Source: Burkholderiaceae bacterium
GTDB taxonomy: Bacteria > Pseudomonadota > Gammaproteobacteria > Burkholderiales > Burkholderiaceae_C
Assembly (NCBI GenBank): GCA_019745555.1
Contig: JAIESX010000021.1
Span: 62,001-126,000 of the forward strand
DNA length: 64,000 bases
Reading direction: 5' to 3'
How positions within the stretch are numbered: the stretch's first letter is position 1; every line of letters starts with the position of its first letter. The notes under the pieces were generated by a model. The model ran no database searches. It was not told the DNA's origin and saw nothing but the letters and a program-made list of their open reading frames with translations. This document shows positions 35,776 to 45,002 of the stretch, one piece after another. A program made the position numbers and the translations under genes.

Positions 35776-36629
35776 CGGTGGATGCGGTCTGCCAGCAGCT
35801 CCCACACGGGCGTGAGCTGGCCGGGCAGATAGGGCAGGGCGCCCAGATCGGTGTGCGACTCGTCGGGGCTGTGGAAGTCGCTGCCGCGCGACGCGGCCAG
35901 GCCGAACTCGAGCGCCATGTCGGCGTACTTCACGTACTCCGCCGCCGTGTGGCTGCCGGTCACGACCTCCACCGCCTGGCCGCCATGGGCCTTGAACTCG
36001 GAGAACAGTGCGTACTCTTCTGTGGGGCTGAAGCTGTAGCGTGCCGGGTGGGCGATCACGGCCACGCCGCCGGAGCCGGTGATCCAGTCCACGGCGTCGC
36101 GCAGTGTGGCCCAGCGGTGTGGCACGAAACCGGGCTTGCCCTCGGTCAGGTATTTGCGAAAGACTTCATTGGTCTCGCGACAGACGCCGGTCTCGACCAG
36201 CCAGCGCGCGAAGTGCGTGCGCGAGATCAGCTCGGGGTTGCCCGCGTACTTGAGTGCGCCCTCGTAGGCGCCGTGGATGCCCACGGCCGCCAGGCTGGCT
36301 GCCATCTCCTGCGCGCGCTCGCCTCGGCCGCCGCGCGTGGCCCGTAGCCCGGCCTTCATGCGCTCGTCTTCGGCGTCGAAGCCCAGGCCCACGATGTGCA
36401 CGGTCTGGCCGGCGAAGGTGATGGAGATCTCGGTGCCGGTCAGGTAGGGCAGGCCCTGGTCACGTGCCGCGGCGATGGCGCGCTGCTGGCCGCCGATCTC
36501 GTCGTGGTCCGTCAGGGCCCAGAGTTCGACGCCGTTGGCACGGGCGCGTGCCGCCAGCGCCTCGGGCGTGAGCGTGCCGTCTGAAACCACGGAGTGGCAG
36601 TGCAGGTCGGCATTGAGGATGGCGCTCAT
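35772..36629 (-). CDS. PHP-domain phosphoesterase (RNase AM/TrpH-YciV family)
   Basis: 285 aa from the ATG at 36629. The PHP metal-site motifs are DLHCHSVVSDG (about 6-16), LTDHDEIGG (38-46), a Glu in TGTEIS, VAVIAHPARY (about 190) and GSDFHSPD near the C-terminus. E. coli YciV (RNase AM) is a 5'-3' exoribonuclease that trims the 5' ends of rRNA and also acts on phosphoadenosine phosphate. The same activity is likely here. It is the first gene of the minus-strand chain leading to trpS. Confidence 0.9.
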   Translation of the reverse strand: MSAILNADLHCHSVVSDGTLTPEALAARARANGVELWALTDHDEIGGQQRAIAAARDQGLPYLTGTEISITFAGQTVHIVGLGFDAEDERMKAGLRATRGGRGERAQEMAASLAAVGIHGAYEGALKYAGNPELISRTHFARWLVETGVCRETNEVFRKYLTEGKPGFVPHRWATLRDAVDWITGSGGVAVIAHPARYSFSPTEEYALFSEFKAHGGQAVEVVTGSHTAAEYVKYADMALEFGLAASRGSDFHSPDESHTDLGALPYLPGQLTPVWELLADRIHR

Positions 36630-36681
36630 GCGGACCATTTTAGGCCGGCGCGCCGGACTTTGCCGGGCCGCAGGCCGCTGG

Positions 36682-36687
36682 CACAAT
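36682..36687 (+). promoter_or_regulatory. -10 element placing transcription start on the leader ORF ATG
   Basis: CACAAT ends seven bases before the A of the ATG at 36694. A start there would give a leaderless mRNA whose first codon is that of a 12-residue ORF. Confidence 0.4.
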
Positions 36688-36693
36688 ACCGCC

Positions 36694-36732
36694 ATGCAGT
36701 ATCCCCACGCGCCTCACCTGTTCTTGCGCTGA
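36694..36732 (+). CDS. Putative 12-residue leader peptide upstream of the GGDEF gene
   Basis: ATG to TGA encodes MQYPHAPHLFLR. It ends eight bases before the GGDEF gene's ATG, close enough for re-initiating ribosomes, and the GGDEF ATG itself has no good Shine-Dalgarno sequence. A -10 hexamer would start the transcript exactly at this ATG. The peptide has no run of one amino acid, so classical attenuation is unlikely; translational coupling is the more plausible role. Chance cannot be excluded for so short an ORF. Confidence 0.35.
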   Translation: MQYPHAPHLFLR

Positions 36733-36740
36733 GCCGCGGC

Positions 36741-37880
36741 ATGGCAACACTCGATCTGCGCTCCCTGGTGCTGATGAGCGGCCTGATGGGCCTGTTGCTG
36801 GCCTTCATGCTGTTCTTCCTGCGCCTGAGCTACCCGCGCAGCATCCGGGGCCTGGGTCTGTGGTCCGCGGCCCACGCCTGGGTCTTTCTCTCCACCCTGT
36901 TGTTCGCCGCCCGTGGCGTGCTGCACGATGTCGCGACCATCGTGCTCGCCAACCTGGTCCTGCTGGTGGGCATCGTCAGCTACCACGCTGGCGTCGAGCG
37001 CTTCTTTGGCCGCCGGGTGGTCTGGTGGCGCTGGGCGGCCCTGCTGCTGGTGCTGACGCCAATCCTCTACTGGTACGGGCTGGTCGATCCCAATTACAAC
37101 GCCCGGCTGATCGTGATCTGCCTGGTCTGGGCCGGCATCTTCCTCTCCATGGCCTGGCTGATCTGGCGCCATGCGCCACGCACCTTCCCCACACGCTTCA
37201 CCGTCACCACGCTGCTGCTGCACGTGGGGGTGCTGTTGCTGCGCTTCTTCTCGGCCTGGATGCCGATGGCGGAGGAGGGCCTGCTCACGCCCACGCGCGT
37301 GCAGTCGCTCTACGTCGGCTCCAACGCGCTGATGCTGCTGGCCCTGGGCATGGGCATGATCCTGCTGGCGGGTGACCGCCTGCGCGCCGAGTTCGAGCAC
37401 ATCGCCTCGCACGATCCGCTGACCCAGGTGCTCACACGACGGGTCTTCATGGACGCCTGCACGCAGGAGCTGGCGCGCTGCCGCCGTCATGGCCGCAGCA
37501 TGGCCCTGCTGCTAATGGACATCGACCACTTCAAGGCCGTCAATGACACGCACGGCCACCAGACGGGCGACCGCGTGCTGCTGGACTTCGCCCAGCGCGT
37601 CACGAGTCTGCTGCGCCGGCCGGACCTGCTGGCCCGTTTTGGGGGCGAAGAGTTCGTGCTGCTGTTGCCCGAGACCACCCAGGACGAGGCGCTGGCCGTG
37701 GCCGAGCGCATCCTGGTCCGCGTGGCCGAGCCCGCCGAGGGCCTGCCACCCATCACGGTGAGCATCGGCGTGGCAACCAACCGGCCCGACGAGGCGGAGA
37801 TCGACACGCTGCTGGCGCGCGCCGACAAGGCGCTCTACCAGGCCAAGGACGAAGGGCGCAACCGCGTCGAGGCGGCCTGA
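36741..37880 (+). CDS. Membrane diguanylate cyclase (GGDEF)
   Basis: 379 aa from the ATG at 36741. Seven or so hydrophobic helices fill residues 5-205 (a 7TM-like or MHYT-unrelated sensor region). The GGDEF domain at about 215-375 carries FDHIASHDPLTQVLTRR, the active-site ARFGGEEF, and an intact inhibitory RxxD site (RRPD) five residues before it. It is therefore predicted to make cyclic di-GMP and be feedback-inhibited. No EAL domain. The signal sensed by the membrane part is unknown. It is divergent from the PHP gene and convergent with recJ. Confidence 0.93.
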   Translation: MATLDLRSLVLMSGLMGLLLAFMLFFLRLSYPRSIRGLGLWSAAHAWVFLSTLLFAARGVLHDVATIVLANLVLLVGIVSYHAGVERFFGRRVVWWRWAALLLVLTPILYWYGLVDPNYNARLIVICLVWAGIFLSMAWLIWRHAPRTFPTRFTVTTLLLHVGVLLLRFFSAWMPMAEEGLLTPTRVQSLYVGSNALMLLALGMGMILLAGDRLRAEFEHIASHDPLTQVLTRRVFMDACTQELARCRRHGRSMALLLMDIDHFKAVNDTHGHQTGDRVLLDFAQRVTSLLRRPDLLARFGGEEFVLLLPETTQDEALAVAERILVRVAEPAEGLPPITVSIGVATNRPDEAEIDTLLARADKALYQAKDEGRNRVEAA

Positions 37881-37884
37881 AGGT

Positions 37885-39594
37885 TCAGACTTCCGCGCCT
37901 TCGACGAGGAAGCGCACCCGCCGCGTGCCCTGCCATTCGTCGGCGTCGAGCCGGAAGGCCAGCAACACGCGCGGGGGCAGCGGCTCGGTGCGGCCGAACC
38001 AGATGCCGTCCACGGGCTGCCCCTGGTGCCTGAGCTTGAGTGCCAGGTGCTTCTCGCCCACCAGTCGTTGCGACAGCACCTCCACCTCCTCGCTGAAGGT
38101 CGGCGGCGCAAAGCCCTGGCCCCAGACCTCGCGCTGAAGGGTGTCCACCATGTCGGCGCGGCGGTACTCCACGGGCAGGGCACCGTCGGTTTCCAGCTTG
38201 CGCGTCAGCGTGGCCGCGTCCAGCCATTCCTGCGCCACCTCGGCCAGGCCCTGCTCAAAGACCTCGAAGTGTTCCTCGGCGATGGTGCAACCGGCGGCCA
38301 TGGCGTGGCCGCCGAAGCGCAGCAGCACGCCGGGATAGCGCTTGGCCACCAGGTCCAGCGCATCGCGCAGGTGAAAGCCGGGGATGGAGCGGCCCGAACC
38401 CTTGAGCTCATGCTCCTTGCCCGGGGCCTGGCTGGCGGCGAAAACAAAGCTCGGCCGGTGCAGCTTGTCCTTGAGGCGCGAGGCCACGATGCCCACCACC
38501 CCCTCGTGGAAATCCGGGTCGTAGACGCAGAGCGCGGGTGGTGGCTCGTCTTCGGGGTCGTAGAGTGATTCCACGATCTCCAGCGCCTGTTCGCGCATCT
38601 CGCCTTCGATTTCGCGCCGCTCACGGTTGATGCCGTCCAGCGTGCGGGCCAGTTCGGCGGCGCGCGCCGGGTCGTCGGTCAGCAGCAGCTCGATGCCCAG
38701 GGTCATGTCGGCCAGGCGGCCGGCGGCGTTGATGCGCGGACCGAGCGCAAAGCCGAAGTCGAAGGTGGTGGCCACGGCCGCCTTGCGCGCGGCTACTTCA
38801 AAGAGCGCGGCCAGGCCCGGCGGCAGGGCACCGGCCCGCACGCGCTTGAGGCCTTGTGCGACCAGGCGGCGGTTGTTGGGGTCGAGCTTCACCACGTCTG
38901 CCACCGTGCCGAGGGCGACGATGGGCAGCAGGGCGTCGAGCTTGGGCTGGGTCTCCGCCGTGAACACGCCGCGCTGGCGCAGCTCGGCGCGCAGGGCCAG
39001 CAGCACATAGAACATCACGCCGACGCCAGCGATGGACTTGCTCTCGAAGTCGCAGCCCGGCTGGTTGGGATTGACGATCACCTGGGCATCCGGCAGGGCC
39101 GGACCGGGCAGGTGGTGGTCCGTCACCAGCACCTGCAGACCCAGTTCGTTCGCCGTACGAACCCCTTCGACGCTGGCAATGCCGTTGTCCACAGTGATCA
39201 GCAGATCGGCACCGCTGTCCTTGACGCGGCGGGCGATGGGGGGTGTCAGGCCGTAGCCATCCACCACGCGGTCTGGCACGAGGTAGCTCACATGGTTCGC
39301 GCCCAGCATGCGCAGGCCGCGGATGCCCACGGCGCAGGCGGTGGCGCCGTCACAGTCGTAGTCGGCGACGATGCACAGCTTCCTGTCCCGGGCGATGGCG
39401 TCGGCCAGCAGCACGGCGGCTTCGGTGACGCCCTTCATGGTGGCCGGCGGCAGCAGGCGCGCCAGGCCGTCGTCGAGTTCTTCCTTGCTGGACACACCGC
39501 GGGCCGCGTAGAGCCGGGCGAGCAGGGGATGTACGCCGGCCTGTTCCAGCGTCCAGGCGGCGCGCGGCGGGATGTCGCGGGTGACGATCTTCAT
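37885..39594 (-). CDS. recJ: Single-stranded-DNA-specific exonuclease RecJ
   Basis: 569 aa, close to the E. coli length. DHH-family motifs are VADYDCDGATA (about 76-86), VTVDNGIAS (about 134), VLVTDHHLPG (155-164), VALGTVADV (about 230) and GGHAMAAG (DHHA1, about 430), so the manganese site is complete. It degrades 5'-ended single strands in recombination and mismatch repair. The ATG at 39594 overlaps the rpfE-like stop by four bases. Confidence 0.96.
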   Translation of the reverse strand: MKIVTRDIPPRAAWTLEQAGVHPLLARLYAARGVSSKEELDDGLARLLPPATMKGVTEAAVLLADAIARDRKLCIVADYDCDGATACAVGIRGLRMLGANHVSYLVPDRVVDGYGLTPPIARRVKDSGADLLITVDNGIASVEGVRTANELGLQVLVTDHHLPGPALPDAQVIVNPNQPGCDFESKSIAGVGVMFYVLLALRAELRQRGVFTAETQPKLDALLPIVALGTVADVVKLDPNNRRLVAQGLKRVRAGALPPGLAALFEVAARKAAVATTFDFGFALGPRINAAGRLADMTLGIELLLTDDPARAAELARTLDGINRERREIEGEMREQALEIVESLYDPEDEPPPALCVYDPDFHEGVVGIVASRLKDKLHRPSFVFAASQAPGKEHELKGSGRSIPGFHLRDALDLVAKRYPGVLLRFGGHAMAAGCTIAEEHFEVFEQGLAEVAQEWLDAATLTRKLETDGALPVEYRRADMVDTLQREVWGQGFAPPTFSEEVEVLSQRLVGEKHLALKLRHQGQPVDGIWFGRTEPLPPRVLLAFRLDADEWQGTRRVRFLVEGAEV

Positions 39595-40511
39595 GAGGCG
39601 ACGAGTATGTCAGAGAGGGGCTGCGGCCTGAAACGCTGCAGCAGGCGCCGCCAGGCGCTGCGGGGTGCGGGCGTGTAGCGGCGGGCCACGAGTTCGCTGC
39701 AGAGCGTGAGCGTCACGTCCTGCCCGGCGGCCAGTGCCGCCTGCAGCGGGGCGAGTTCCTCATCGAGCGCCTGCCAGGCGCGGGCCCAGGCGGCCCAGTC
39801 GGCGTGCACGGCGGGCTGGGTCAGGGCGTCGAGCACGGTCAGCTCTTGCGTCGGCGTGGGCAGCGCGGCCAGCACACCGCAGCCGCTGAGCCAGAAGGAG
39901 TTGACGGCCAGCGCACCACGTTCGGCCCGCCGCTCGCTCACGGCGTGGGTGTAGAGCAGCATCTGCATCTCGTTCTGCAGGCGACGCAGCAGGGGCGAGG
40001 TTAGCAGCCAGGGCGCCACGTCGCGGCCGATCACCCGCTCGGGGGCCGCGCCGACCACGCCGCGCAACGGCTCGCCGCTGACCAGCCAGCGCAGGGGCTG
40101 CTCATAGTGCAGCGTGAGGCCGTCTTCATTGAAAAAGGGCTGCATGGCGGCCAGCAGGGCCCGCGCCTCGTCTTCGCTCAGGTCCAGCGTCTGCGGGTCG
40201 CGCAGGCTCACGCGGGCCTGGCCGATCTCCCAGTGGGTAGGTGTCAGGTAGCCCCAGGCGGCGCTGCCGGCGCCGGGCAGCTGCAGCTCGTGCGCACGCA
40301 GAGCCGCCCAGGCCGGCGCCTGCGGATCCAGGCCGCGCACACCTGCCAGCAACTGCTCGTGGGCGCTGGTCGGGCTGTGTTCGGGGAGTTGCAGCAGAGT
40401 CTGCGGTGCCAAAGCCTGCAGCAGGGCCTGCAACCGGGGCAAGGGCTGGCCCTGCAAGGCGGGGCGTGCTGCCTCGTCATCGCTCAGGGCATAGGGGATC
40501 AAAACGTGCAT
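39591..40511 (-). CDS. rpfE: RpfE-like protein (phosphoglycerate mutase-like annotation)
   Basis: 306 aa from the ATG at 40511 (MHVLIPYALSDDEA). It belongs to the family annotated in Burkholderiales and Xanthomonadales as RpfE or 'cofactor-independent phosphoglycerate mutase'. Segments such as PTHWEIGQARVSL, RLQNEMQMLLYTH and VNSFWLSGCG are family hallmarks. In Xanthomonas, rpfE also sits beside recJ, but no rpfF/C/G (diffusible-signal) genes are here, so a DSF role is not implied. Biochemical function unknown. Confidence 0.8.
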   Translation of the reverse strand: MHVLIPYALSDDEAARPALQGQPLPRLQALLQALAPQTLLQLPEHSPTSAHEQLLAGVRGLDPQAPAWAALRAHELQLPGAGSAAWGYLTPTHWEIGQARVSLRDPQTLDLSEDEARALLAAMQPFFNEDGLTLHYEQPLRWLVSGEPLRGVVGAAPERVIGRDVAPWLLTSPLLRRLQNEMQMLLYTHAVSERRAERGALAVNSFWLSGCGVLAALPTPTQELTVLDALTQPAVHADWAAWARAWQALDEELAPLQAALAAGQDVTLTLCSELVARRYTPAPRSAWRRLLQRFRPQPLSDILVAS

Positions 40512-40564
40512 GCCGGTATTGTCGCGCGCCTCACTGATAATCCCGGGAGCAAGAACAGGACCCC

Positions 40565-41813
40565 ATGCAAATCCCCTACGAACTGCTGCTGGGCTGGCGC
40601 TACACACGCGCCGGCCGCGCCACCCGTCGCAACGGTTTCATCTCTTTCATCTCGGCCTTCTCCATGCTGGGCATCGCCCTGGGCGTGGCCGCGCTCATCA
40701 TCGTGCTCAGCGTGATGACCGGCTTCCAGAAGGAAGTGCGCGACCGCATGCTCAGCGTGGTCTCGCACATCGAGATCTTCTCGCCCTACGGCCAGGCCCT
40801 GCCCGATGTGGCCAGGACCCTGGCCGAGGCCAGGGCCAACCCGCAGGTCATCGGCGCCGCGCCCTTCATCGGCACGCAGGCCCTGCTGGCCCGCGGCGAG
40901 GACATGAAGGGCGCCATCGTGCGCGGCATCGACCCGGCGCTCGAGGGCGAGGTCACGGACCTGGCGGCTGCCCTGCGCGGTGGCGCGCTGGATCGTCTGG
41001 TGGCCGGCGAGTTCGGCGTGGTGCTGGGGCGCGACCTGGCACGCCAGCTCGGCGTGCAGCAGGGCGACCGCGTCACGCTGGTGGCGCCCAGCGGCCAGGT
41101 GACGCCGGCCGGCGTGGTGCCACGCATGAAGCAGATGACGGTGGTGGGCACCTTCGATTCCGGCCACTACGAATACGACGCCGGTCTCGTGCTGCTGCAT
41201 GTGGACGACGCGGCGCGCATCTTCCGCCTCGAAGGGCCCACGGGCATCCGCCTCAAGCTCAAGGACCTGCATCAGGCGCGCGAGGTCGGTGGGCAGCTGG
41301 CCGCCACGCTCAGTGGTGATCTGCTGATCCGCGACTGGACGCGGCAGAACCGCAACTGGTTTGCCGCCGTCCAGCTGGAAAAACGCATGATGTTCATCAT
41401 CCTCACGCTCATCGTTGCGGTCGCGGCGTTCAATCTGGTGAGCACGCTGGTGATGACGGTGACCGACAAACGCGCCGACATCGCCATCCTGCGCACCCTG
41501 GGCGCGAGCCCGGCCAGCATCATGGGCGTCTTCGTGGTGCAGGGCGCGACGGTGGGCGTGATCGGCACCTTTGCGGGCCTGCTGCTGGGCCTGGGCGTGG
41601 CGCTCAACATCGACGTCATCGTGCCGGCGCTGGAGCGCCTGCTGCAGGCCAGCTTCCTGCCCAAGGACATCTACCTGATCAGCCGCATGCCCAGCGAGCC
41701 GCTGGCGAGCGACATCGTGCCCATCGTCCTGATCTCGCTCGTACTGGCCTTTGTGGCCACGATCTACCCCAGCTGGCGCGCCAGCCGCGTGAACCCCGCG
41801 GAGGCGCTACGCT

Positions 41814-41821
<8 letters not shown>
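40565..41821 (+). CDS. lolC: Lipoprotein-releasing ABC transporter permease LolC/E
   Basis: 418 aa. One N-terminal membrane helix (about 28-50), a large periplasmic domain (50-270) and three C-terminal helices (275-410) give the LolC/LolE topology. The N-terminus [13 protein letters not shown] and the ends [18 protein letters not shown] and [18 protein letters not shown] are diagnostic. It releases outer-membrane lipoproteins from the inner membrane to LolA. Only one permease gene is present beside lolD, so it may act as a homodimer (LolF-type) unless a second copy lies elsewhere. A GATAAT -10 lies at 40536-40541. The stop overlaps the lolD start. Confidence 0.95.
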
Positions 41822-42497
<676 letters not shown>

Positions 42498-42505
42498 GGC
42501 AGGGC

Positions 42506-42910
42506 ATGAGTGCCGGCGCACTGGAAAGCAAGCTCGACGCGGCCCGGCAAGGCCGGTGTTCCGCGCCCGAGCTGTTCGAGGAACTGCTGGCTGCGCAGAT
42601 CATCGTGCTGCTGGACAAACCCATCGATGACGATGGCCGTTGGGACGCCACGGCCCGGCCGCTGACGCTCAACAGTCCCAACGGCTTCGCCGTGATGGCC
42701 ATCTTCACCACCCATGAGAAGGCCGCGCCCTGGGTGCAGCAGGCGCCGGCCCATGTGCATGCGCTCTATGTCGATTTCGCCTGGATCGTGCGCGGCCTCG
42801 CACCGCAGGTGGGGCTGGTCATCAATCCGGGGGATGTGCTGGGGCTGGAATTGCAGCCCGAGACGGCGCAGAAGCTGGCGGTGGCGGCGCGCCAGCTGCC
42901 CACGGCCTGA
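42506..42910 (+). CDS. SseB N-terminal-domain protein
   Basis: 134 aa. Segments GFAVMAIFTTHEKAAPWV (about 70-87) and VGLVINPGDVLGLELQPE (about 110-128) match the SseB N-terminal domain (PF07179), a small alpha/beta module of unknown biochemical role first named from an enhanced-serine-sensitivity gene. The ATG is nine bases after lolD, so it is probably the last gene of the lolCD operon. Cytosolic; nothing indicates its partner. Confidence 0.8.
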   Translation: MSAGALESKLDAARQGRCSAPELFEELLAAQIIVLLDKPIDDDGRWDATARPLTLNSPNGFAVMAIFTTHEKAAPWVQQAPAHVHALYVDFAWIVRGLAPQVGLVINPGDVLGLELQPETAQKLAVAARQLPTA

Positions 42911-42934
42911 AATCACGGATGGCGGGATGCGGGC

Positions 42935-43180
42935 TCAGGGGCTCTGCAGGTCGCGTCGCTTCTGCTCGTACTCGGCGCGGTCGATTTCGCCGCGCGCATA
43001 GCGCTGCGCCAGGATGTCCAGCGCGTCCTGCGGCGGCGCTGGATCGCTGCCGCGGCGCGGCACGCTGAGCCAGCGCACCAGCACGATCAGGCCGACGATG
43101 ACCAGGCCCCAGAACAGCAACATCCCCAGGCCCATCCCGAACCACGTCGCTCCGCCCCCTCCCCAGTTGCCGTACATCAT
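42935..43180 (-). CDS. SHOCT-domain membrane protein
   Basis: 81 aa. A single membrane helix (about 15-38, GMGLGMLLFWGLVIVGLIVLV) follows a Gly/Trp-rich N-terminus; residues 50-80 form a SHOCT domain (ALDILAQRYARGEIDRAEYEQKRRDL), a short oligomerisation module. Pairs of SHOCT membrane peptides with Spy-like metal proteins are common in metal-stress loci. Its ATG is 33 bases after the stop of the Met-rich Spy-like gene, so the two are likely cotranscribed. Confidence 0.85.
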   Translation of the reverse strand: MMYGNWGGGGATWFGMGLGMLLFWGLVIVGLIVLVRWLSVPRRGSDPAPPQDALDILAQRYARGEIDRAEYEQKRRDLQSP

Positions 43181-43213
43181 GGTGCCGTCTCCGATCCGCG
43201 TGCCGACGCGCGC

Positions 43214-43813
43214 TCAATCCTCGTCGTTCATCATCCAGCCGCGGCGGTAGCTGCGCAGCTGCGTCTTCTGCTCCTTGCTCAGCAGCGCCTCGATGCGGTT
43301 GTGAGCATCGATCTGTGCTTCGAGCAGCTGCCGGCGTAGTTCGGCGATCTTCATCGACTGCTTGCCGATGGCGGCAGGGTCACGCTTTTCGGCAAGCAGG
43401 AGGTCGCGCATCTGGGCCTGCTCGTCCTGCAGCTTGCCCAGTGCGTTCCAGCTCCTGCGCCGCAGCTCGTCGCGGATCTGGTTGACCTTGCCGATCTGTT
43501 GCTCATCCAGATCGAGGGCCTGCAGCGGGCCCAGGCCCATCATGCCCTCGCGGCCATAGGGTCCCATCATCCCGCCCATCATGCCGCCGCCCCCCATCAT
43601 CCCGGGACCGTAGCCCTGGCCAGGCCCGCCTCCGTAGCCACCGCCCATCATGCCGCCGCGGCCATAGCTGCCCATCATGCCGGGGCCATAACCGCCCATC
43701 ATTCCCGGTCCGTAGCCAGGCGTGTTGTCCGGGCGCGCGGGCTGGGCGTGCGCGGGGGCAGCCAGCAGGGCTGCCGTGGTCAACAGCAAGGTGAAAAGTC
43801 GTCGAGAGTTCAT
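43214..43813 (-). CDS. Exported Met/Gly-rich Spy/CpxP-like (LTXXQ) protein
   Basis: 199 aa from the ATG at 43813. Signal peptide 1-23 (AHA-Q). Residues 34-95 are a Gly/Met/Tyr low-complexity segment with seven MM pairs in GPGMMGG-type repeats. The helical C-terminal part (95-199) has the Spy/CpxP pattern: LDEQQIGKVNQI, KLQDEQAQMRDLLLAEKRDP, LLSKEQKTQLRSYRRGW. Met-rich repeats suggest binding of Cu(I) or Ag(I); the Spy-like part suggests a periplasmic chaperone or metal sensor. An FNR-like box lies upstream. The longer frame from 43834 adds only seven residues and is rejected. Confidence 0.8.
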   Translation of the reverse strand: MNSRRLFTLLLTTAALLAAPAHAQPARPDNTPGYGPGMMGGYGPGMMGSYGRGGMMGGGYGGGPGQGYGPGMMGGGGMMGGMMGPYGREGMMGLGPLQALDLDEQQIGKVNQIRDELRRRSWNALGKLQDEQAQMRDLLLAEKRDPAAIGKQSMKIAELRRQLLEAQIDAHNRIEALLSKEQKTQLRSYRRGWMMNDED

Positions 43814-43872
43814 GTGCTGCTCCTGTTCATGCACTGCGCGTGCGCAAGCCGCCCCGGCGGGACGTCGGATTC

Positions 43873-43878
43873 AGCATA
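43873..43878 (-). promoter_or_regulatory. -10 element of the Spy-like gene
   Basis: Read on the minus strand, TATGCT. The start would be near 43866, 53 bases before the ATG at 43813. A perfect 12-base palindrome (CTGGAATTCCAG, 43891-43902) covers the -35 region. Confidence 0.45.
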
Positions 43879-43929
43879 GGAGGCGGGGGGCTGGAATTCC
43901 AGCGTTCCGTCGGTCTGGATGCGGCGCGT

Positions 43930-43943
43930 TTGACGCAGGTCAA
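43930..43943. promoter_or_regulatory. FNR/FixK-type box (TTGAC-N4-GTCAA)
   Basis: TTGACGCAGGTCAA is a perfect dyad fitting the broad TTGA-N6-TCAA pattern; one more base pair each side is also symmetric. Its centre is about 70.5 bases upstream of the predicted start of the Spy-like gene, a spacing used by class I FNR sites. The C/G at the fifth positions departs from the optimal FNR box. Confidence 0.6.
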
Positions 43944-43961
43944 ACAGACCGCCGGCTCCCT

Positions 43962-45002
43962 TTAGGCGACGCGGTGGTACCAGGCCAGTGAGAGACCGGC
44001 GCCGGCGATCAGGAAGATCGCCCCCAGCAGGGCCAGCAGGGCCGAGACCTCGGTTTCCTTCTTCTCCACACTCATGCGCGAGCTCAGCGTCTGGTAGACC
44101 TTCTTGAGGTCCTCGGCCGTGGCCGCGTGAAAGTACTCCGCCTGGGTGCGGTGGGCGATGGCCTTGAGGGTTTCCTCGTCCAGGCGCACGTGCATGGACC
44201 AGCCTTCGAAGCCGATGGTCTCGCCGTCCACGGTGCCCACGCCCACGGTGTAGACGCGCACCCCGCGGTCGGCGGCCATCTTGGCGGCCTCCATGGAGTC
44301 AATGCCCGTGGTGCGCTGGCCATCGGTGAGCAGGATGATGGCGGCCGAGCCGTAGGAGCCGGGGGCCACCGGGACGAACTCCTTGGTGGCCGGCGGCTGG
44401 TCCAGCGCGATGCCGCGCGAGCGGCCGAAGCCGTAGCCGTAGGTCAGCGCGCCAATGTCGATGCCCGCGTCCGGGAACAGTGTGGCCAGCGAGAGCACGA
44501 GGCCGTTGCCGATGGCTGTGCCGCGTTGCAGCTGGAAGCGGTCGATGGCGGAGTTGAGGTCCTCCCGGTTCAGGGTGGGGATCTGGGCCACCTGGGCCGA
44601 ACCCGCGAAGGCCACGATGCCTACCTTCACATGGCGGGGCAGCTCGGCGAGGAAGGCCTTGGCCGCGGCCTGGGCGGCTTCGAGCCGATTGGGCTTGACA
44701 TCGGCCGCGCGCATGCTGCCCGAGACATCGATGGCCAGCATGATGGTCTCCTGCTGTGTGGGCAGCACGATGACAGCCAGGGGCCGCGCGGCGGCCAGCA
44801 GCAGGCAGCTCAGCGCCAGCAGGAAGAGCGCCGGCGGCACATGGCGCCGCCAGGACGCGCCACCCATGGCCTGCTTGACCAGGCCCAGGCTGGCATAGCG
44901 CAGCGCGAATTTCTTCTTGCGCTGCAGCAGCCAGAGGTAGAAGAGCACCAGCAGCGGCACGATCAGCAACAGCAGGAGCATGCTGGGCCAGACGAAATTC
45001 AT
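43962..45002 (-). CDS. VWA-domain membrane protein (BatA-like)
   Basis: 346 aa from the ATG at 45002. An N-terminal BatA-type membrane anchor (two helices, about 5-28 and 55-82) precedes a von Willebrand A domain with the metal-site motif DVSGSMRAADV (D93-x-S-x-S, about 93-97), then T and D positions in ILLTDGQ. A final helix lies at about 320-342. Together with MoxR and DUF58 proteins it forms a chaperone-like system that in other bacteria helps assemble or activate periplasmic proteins. The start overlaps the DUF58 stop. Confidence 0.9.
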   Translation of the reverse strand: MNFVWPSMLLLLLIVPLLVLFYLWLLQRKKKFALRYASLGLVKQAMGGASWRRHVPPALFLLALSCLLLAAARPLAVIVLPTQQETIMLAIDVSGSMRAADVKPNRLEAAQAAAKAFLAELPRHVKVGIVAFAGSAQVAQIPTLNREDLNSAIDRFQLQRGTAIGNGLVLSLATLFPDAGIDIGALTYGYGFGRSRGIALDQPPATKEFVPVAPGSYGSAAIILLTDGQRTTGIDSMEAAKMAADRGVRVYTVGVGTVDGETIGFEGWSMHVRLDEETLKAIAHRTQAEYFHAATAEDLKKVYQTLSSRMSVEKKETEVSALLALLGAIFLIAGAGLSLAWYHRVA

